Source: Venturia oleaginea
Taxonomy: Eukaryota; Ascomycota; Dothideomycetes; Venturiales; Venturiaceae
Length of the DNA stretch: 64,000 nt
Assembly (NCBI GenBank): GCA_013176395.1
Contig: JABMLP010000007.1
Coordinates: forward strand, 1,178,001-1,242,000
Reading direction: 5' to 3'
The notes below the pieces were generated by a model. It searched no databases, was not told where the DNA came from, and was given only the letters and a program-made list of their open reading frames with translations. Of the stretch, positions 61,485 to 64,000 are shown piece by piece. How positions within the stretch are numbered: the stretch's first letter is position 1; each line of letters begins with the position of its first letter. Made by a program: the position numbers and the translations under genes.

Positions 61485-64000
61485 ATGGCCTCCATTTTCA
61501 CTTTTCAATCCGACCCAATCAGGGTATCATCCCCATGGTCGACGCCACGGACGACCACACCGAGACCCGTAGAGGCTGATACACACCCTAGTGGAGGCTT
61601 CTCATCTCTATGTGGCTCCAGTGGAGCACCCGAAGTGGCTAGGCTAGAAGCCGAACCCCAAGAAGGCCCAATTGAGTACAAACTCCATCTACTTTTACGG
61701 CCTCGAAGATCATTTGTCGCAACTAGTACTGGGCTCAGGATATCGGGCTCTTACCGATCAATACCGCCCCCCAAAAAACCTCGCAGCGTCTCCGAAACGC
61801 CCATTCCTGAATCGCCGTCCTTACTGGCAGTCCAGAGCCAGCCACGCCAACATCGTCTGGAGCAATTGACTACGCAACTTCTCTGGCGGCTCCAACAGTC
61901 CTGTCCACATCATTCCGCATCTTACCATAAGCAAGCCACTCCCTCGTTCCCTGATGCTGCTAAGCTTGGCGCTCCTGTTGAAGTTGGTCCACCAATGCCC
62001 GGGTTGGAAGAGAGTAAAGGAGCATTGTACGAGATTGGAGTTGCAGATGACGGTACTTTTGTGGGGCTAGCGAAGGATGAGATGAACGAGAGTATATCTA
62101 CTCTCAGTGCCATGGCTGCTAGTCTGGGCTGTGTAGTAGAAGTGCTGCGGATGGTAGTTGTTGGAGATTGCGAGTGGAACGAGTCCATGCCTGGAGAGGA
62201 ATCTGACGCTGCTCGAAAAGAGCAGCTTTGGGTTTCTGAGGTATATGTCAAGCCGAACACGGGTGTTGATCGAGATCTCACGAATAGTGGAGACATTCTC
62301 AAAAGCAACATGTCCGGCCAGAATCAACCAGACAAGGCTAAGCATGGAGACGCGACCACGAGAGTTTCTGCTCAACTCAAAATCTCGCTGACTGGAACAA
62401 CGTCTTCTGGGAAATCTAGCTTACTTGGGAGCTTGACCACTGCGACTCTCGACAATGGACGAGGCAAAAGCAGGTTGAATCTGCTGAGACATCGCCATGA
62501 GATTGCCTCCGGAATGACGAGTTCAGTCACGCAGGAACTGCTAGGCTACTCGGATACTGCTCACGCCGCTGCTCAAGACGGATCGGTTGATGTGGTCAAT
62601 TATGCATCTGGAAACGTCTCCTCGTGGGTTGACATCCACGCCTCCTGCCAATCAGGCCTACTAGTCTTGCTATCTGACTCTGCTGGGCATCCGCGCTATC
62701 GTAGAACCACCGTGCGAGGTTTGGTTGGTTGGGCTCCAGACTGGACTCTTTTGTGCATCCCAGCAGACAATACCGAGGATACATCGGGCATGACAGGGAG
62801 CACACCACCTCCAGAAGAGGTACTGGGAGTTGGGTCCGCAGACGTTGACTTATCGCAAGCGCATCTTGATCTTTGCTTGAAGCTCAATCTCCCGCTTGTG
62901 GTAGTCATCACAAAATTAGACCTGGCGTCTAAAGCAGGATTGAGAAATTGTTTGGCGCAGATTCTGTCCGCGCTCAAAGCAGCTGGAAGGAAACCTATAA
63001 TCCTTCCAAACATGCCTAATGCAAGCGGAAGCTTGACAGAAATTGCACCGGCTGTCCTTGCGTCTTGCAAGAAAGCATTGTCAAATTTGAAGCAGAATTT
63101 TTTCGAGATTGTCCCGATAGTATTGACAAGTGCAGTCAATGGCACAGGAGTATCCACTTTACATTGTAGGTTATAAGGGCCCGCCCCGTGTCACCAATAT
63201 CACGTTTCGCTAATCAAAAACTCAGCTTTGCTACACCAGTTGCCAAAACCACAACTCCCTAGTGAAAGACGCAAGACGCACGCCCATCAACTTGAAACCC
63301 TTTTTCACATAGAAGATACATACAATGCGAGAAGCAGTGCAGATACGAATGATCCTGTAGTCAGCGGACACGTTCGTTATGGTCAGCTTAGCCTTGGTGA
63401 CGAGCTTCTAGTTGGGCCGTACGCTACTGATATGGAAGACAAAGATGTCGATGCACTCTCCGTGATCCGTCCCCAAATCCCGACATCCCGATCGTTTCCT
63501 GGTGCCTTGGGTGTAGCACAAAGCTTACCACTAGCCGCTCTTGGACAAGAATGGCGGAGAGTGAAAATTACCAGTCTACGAAACTTGCGTCTTCCCGTTC
63601 AAACTTTGTACACTGGACAGGTTGGCACGGTCGGAGTTCAACCTTTGCCTTCTCCCGTCAACACCCCAGCGCTGGTGAGATTGAGGAAAGGCATGGTCCT
63701 GGCCAGCGGGAATCCAGTGGCCAAGAAAGGCTTCGTTGCTGAGTTCGCACGGAGCGACGTTGACGGGCTGTCAATTGGTATGGGCGTGGTGGTATATTTA
63801 GCCAGTGTGCGAGCTTCTGCGAAAGTGCTCGCTGGAATGGTTCCTGATGATGATTGCGGATCTTTGGGTGAGGCTGGCGGCAGTGCCGAGGAAGAAGACG
63901 ACGGCGACGAGTTTGGCTTCTCACTGGACGATGTGACAAGTGCGCAACACACTTCCGAGGTCAAAAATAACCCACGCCTATTGGTGACGTTCCAGTTCAT
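61485..64000 (+). CDS. GTPBP1/GTPBP2-type GTPase, 3' end outside the window
   Basis: Translational GTPase relative of elongation factor 1A (GTPBP1/2 group, linked to ribosome rescue and mRNA decay in animals). Exon 1 is 61485-63165 and exon 2 starts at 63226 and is still open at the edge, giving at least 818 residues. I chose the ATG at 61485 (MASIFTFQSDP). A fungal N-terminal domain contains IEYKLHLLLRPRRSF and LTTQLLWRLQQS. The P-loop is GTTSSGKSSL (residues about 304-313), the G3 region DSAGHPRYRRTT and the G4 variant TKLD. Domain 2 includes VSGHVRYGQLSLGDELLVGP. Role in fungi is not established. Confidence 0.85.

Overview
This is a filamentous ascomycete (Pezizomycotina) chromosome segment, most likely from a Dothideomycete-type genome. 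The evidence is many genes with several short (about 45-100 nt) GT-AG introns carrying CTAAC/CTGAC-like branch sites, intergenic gaps of 0.1-2 kb, and a fungal gene set (NoxB, Atg4, Utp22, Sqs1, Ldb17/Dip1, ergosteryl-glucosidase-type GH5, fungal histones with introns). The class-level placement is inference; the fungal placement is firm.

Layout: 0.5-1.7 kb histone H1; 2.8-3.5 kb F-box/2EXR-like protein; 4.0-5.8 kb CCT7 chaperonin subunit; 6.1-8.4 kb a divergent pair of related membrane proteins; 8.7-9.6 kb a BTB protein gene with broken frame; 10.1-11.2 kb multi-pass membrane protein; 12.0-14.4 kb SQS1 G-patch splicing protein, with a candidate MITE just upstream; 16.1-17.6 kb ATG4; 18.5-20.1 kb a divergent H2B/H2A pair; 22.3-23.8 kb KGD2 (2-oxoglutarate dehydrogenase E2); 24.2-24.8 kb complex I subunit NDUFB9; a decayed secreted-protein-like gene near 25 kb; 26.4-28.3 kb NADPH oxidase NoxB; 29.7-30.7 kb OXR1/TLDc; 31.2-32.5 kb TRM10; 32.6-33.1 kb complex I subunit NDUFA13/GRIM-19. 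From 33.7 to 36.3 kb there is a degenerate zone: a dead BTB gene, a 357-bp copy of the TRM10 3' end, and AT-rich repeat debris. Then come MSN5/exportin-5 (36.4-40.2), a GH5 steryl-glucosidase/glucocerebrosidase-like enzyme (40.7-43.1), a P58IPK-like ER J-protein (43.7-45.3), the SPIN90/Ldb17 actin regulator (45.7-47.3), a dead DUF2278-like gene (47.8-48.5), a secreted alpha/beta hydrolase (49.0-50.2), UTP22 (50.3-53.9), cystathionine gamma-synthase (54.3-56.4), a C2H2 zinc-finger protein (58.7-59.6, possibly longer) and a GTPBP1/2-type GTPase that runs off the right edge.

There is no operon and no biosynthetic gene cluster. Functionally the window is a housekeeping block: chromatin (H1, H2A, H2B), proteostasis (CCT7, P58IPK), RNA and ribosome biogenesis (SQS1, TRM10, UTP22), transport (MSN5), autophagy (ATG4), mitochondrial and redox metabolism (KGD2, two complex I subunits, NoxB, OXR1). 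Interspersed are decaying accessory genes. Two of these dead genes carry CAG-to-TAG type stops that fit repeat-induced point mutation or ordinary C-to-T decay.

The most interesting non-genic signals are the 357-bp direct duplication of the TRM10 tail, a 371-bp terminal-inverted-repeat element upstream of SQS1, a short dispersed motif seen at three loci including inside the KGD2 intron, and a one-base frame break at the conserved C-terminus of NDUFB9. I found no convincing new defence or biosynthetic system. Exon boundaries were derived by hand from splice signals and frame continuity; spliced lengths divide by three in every complete model.
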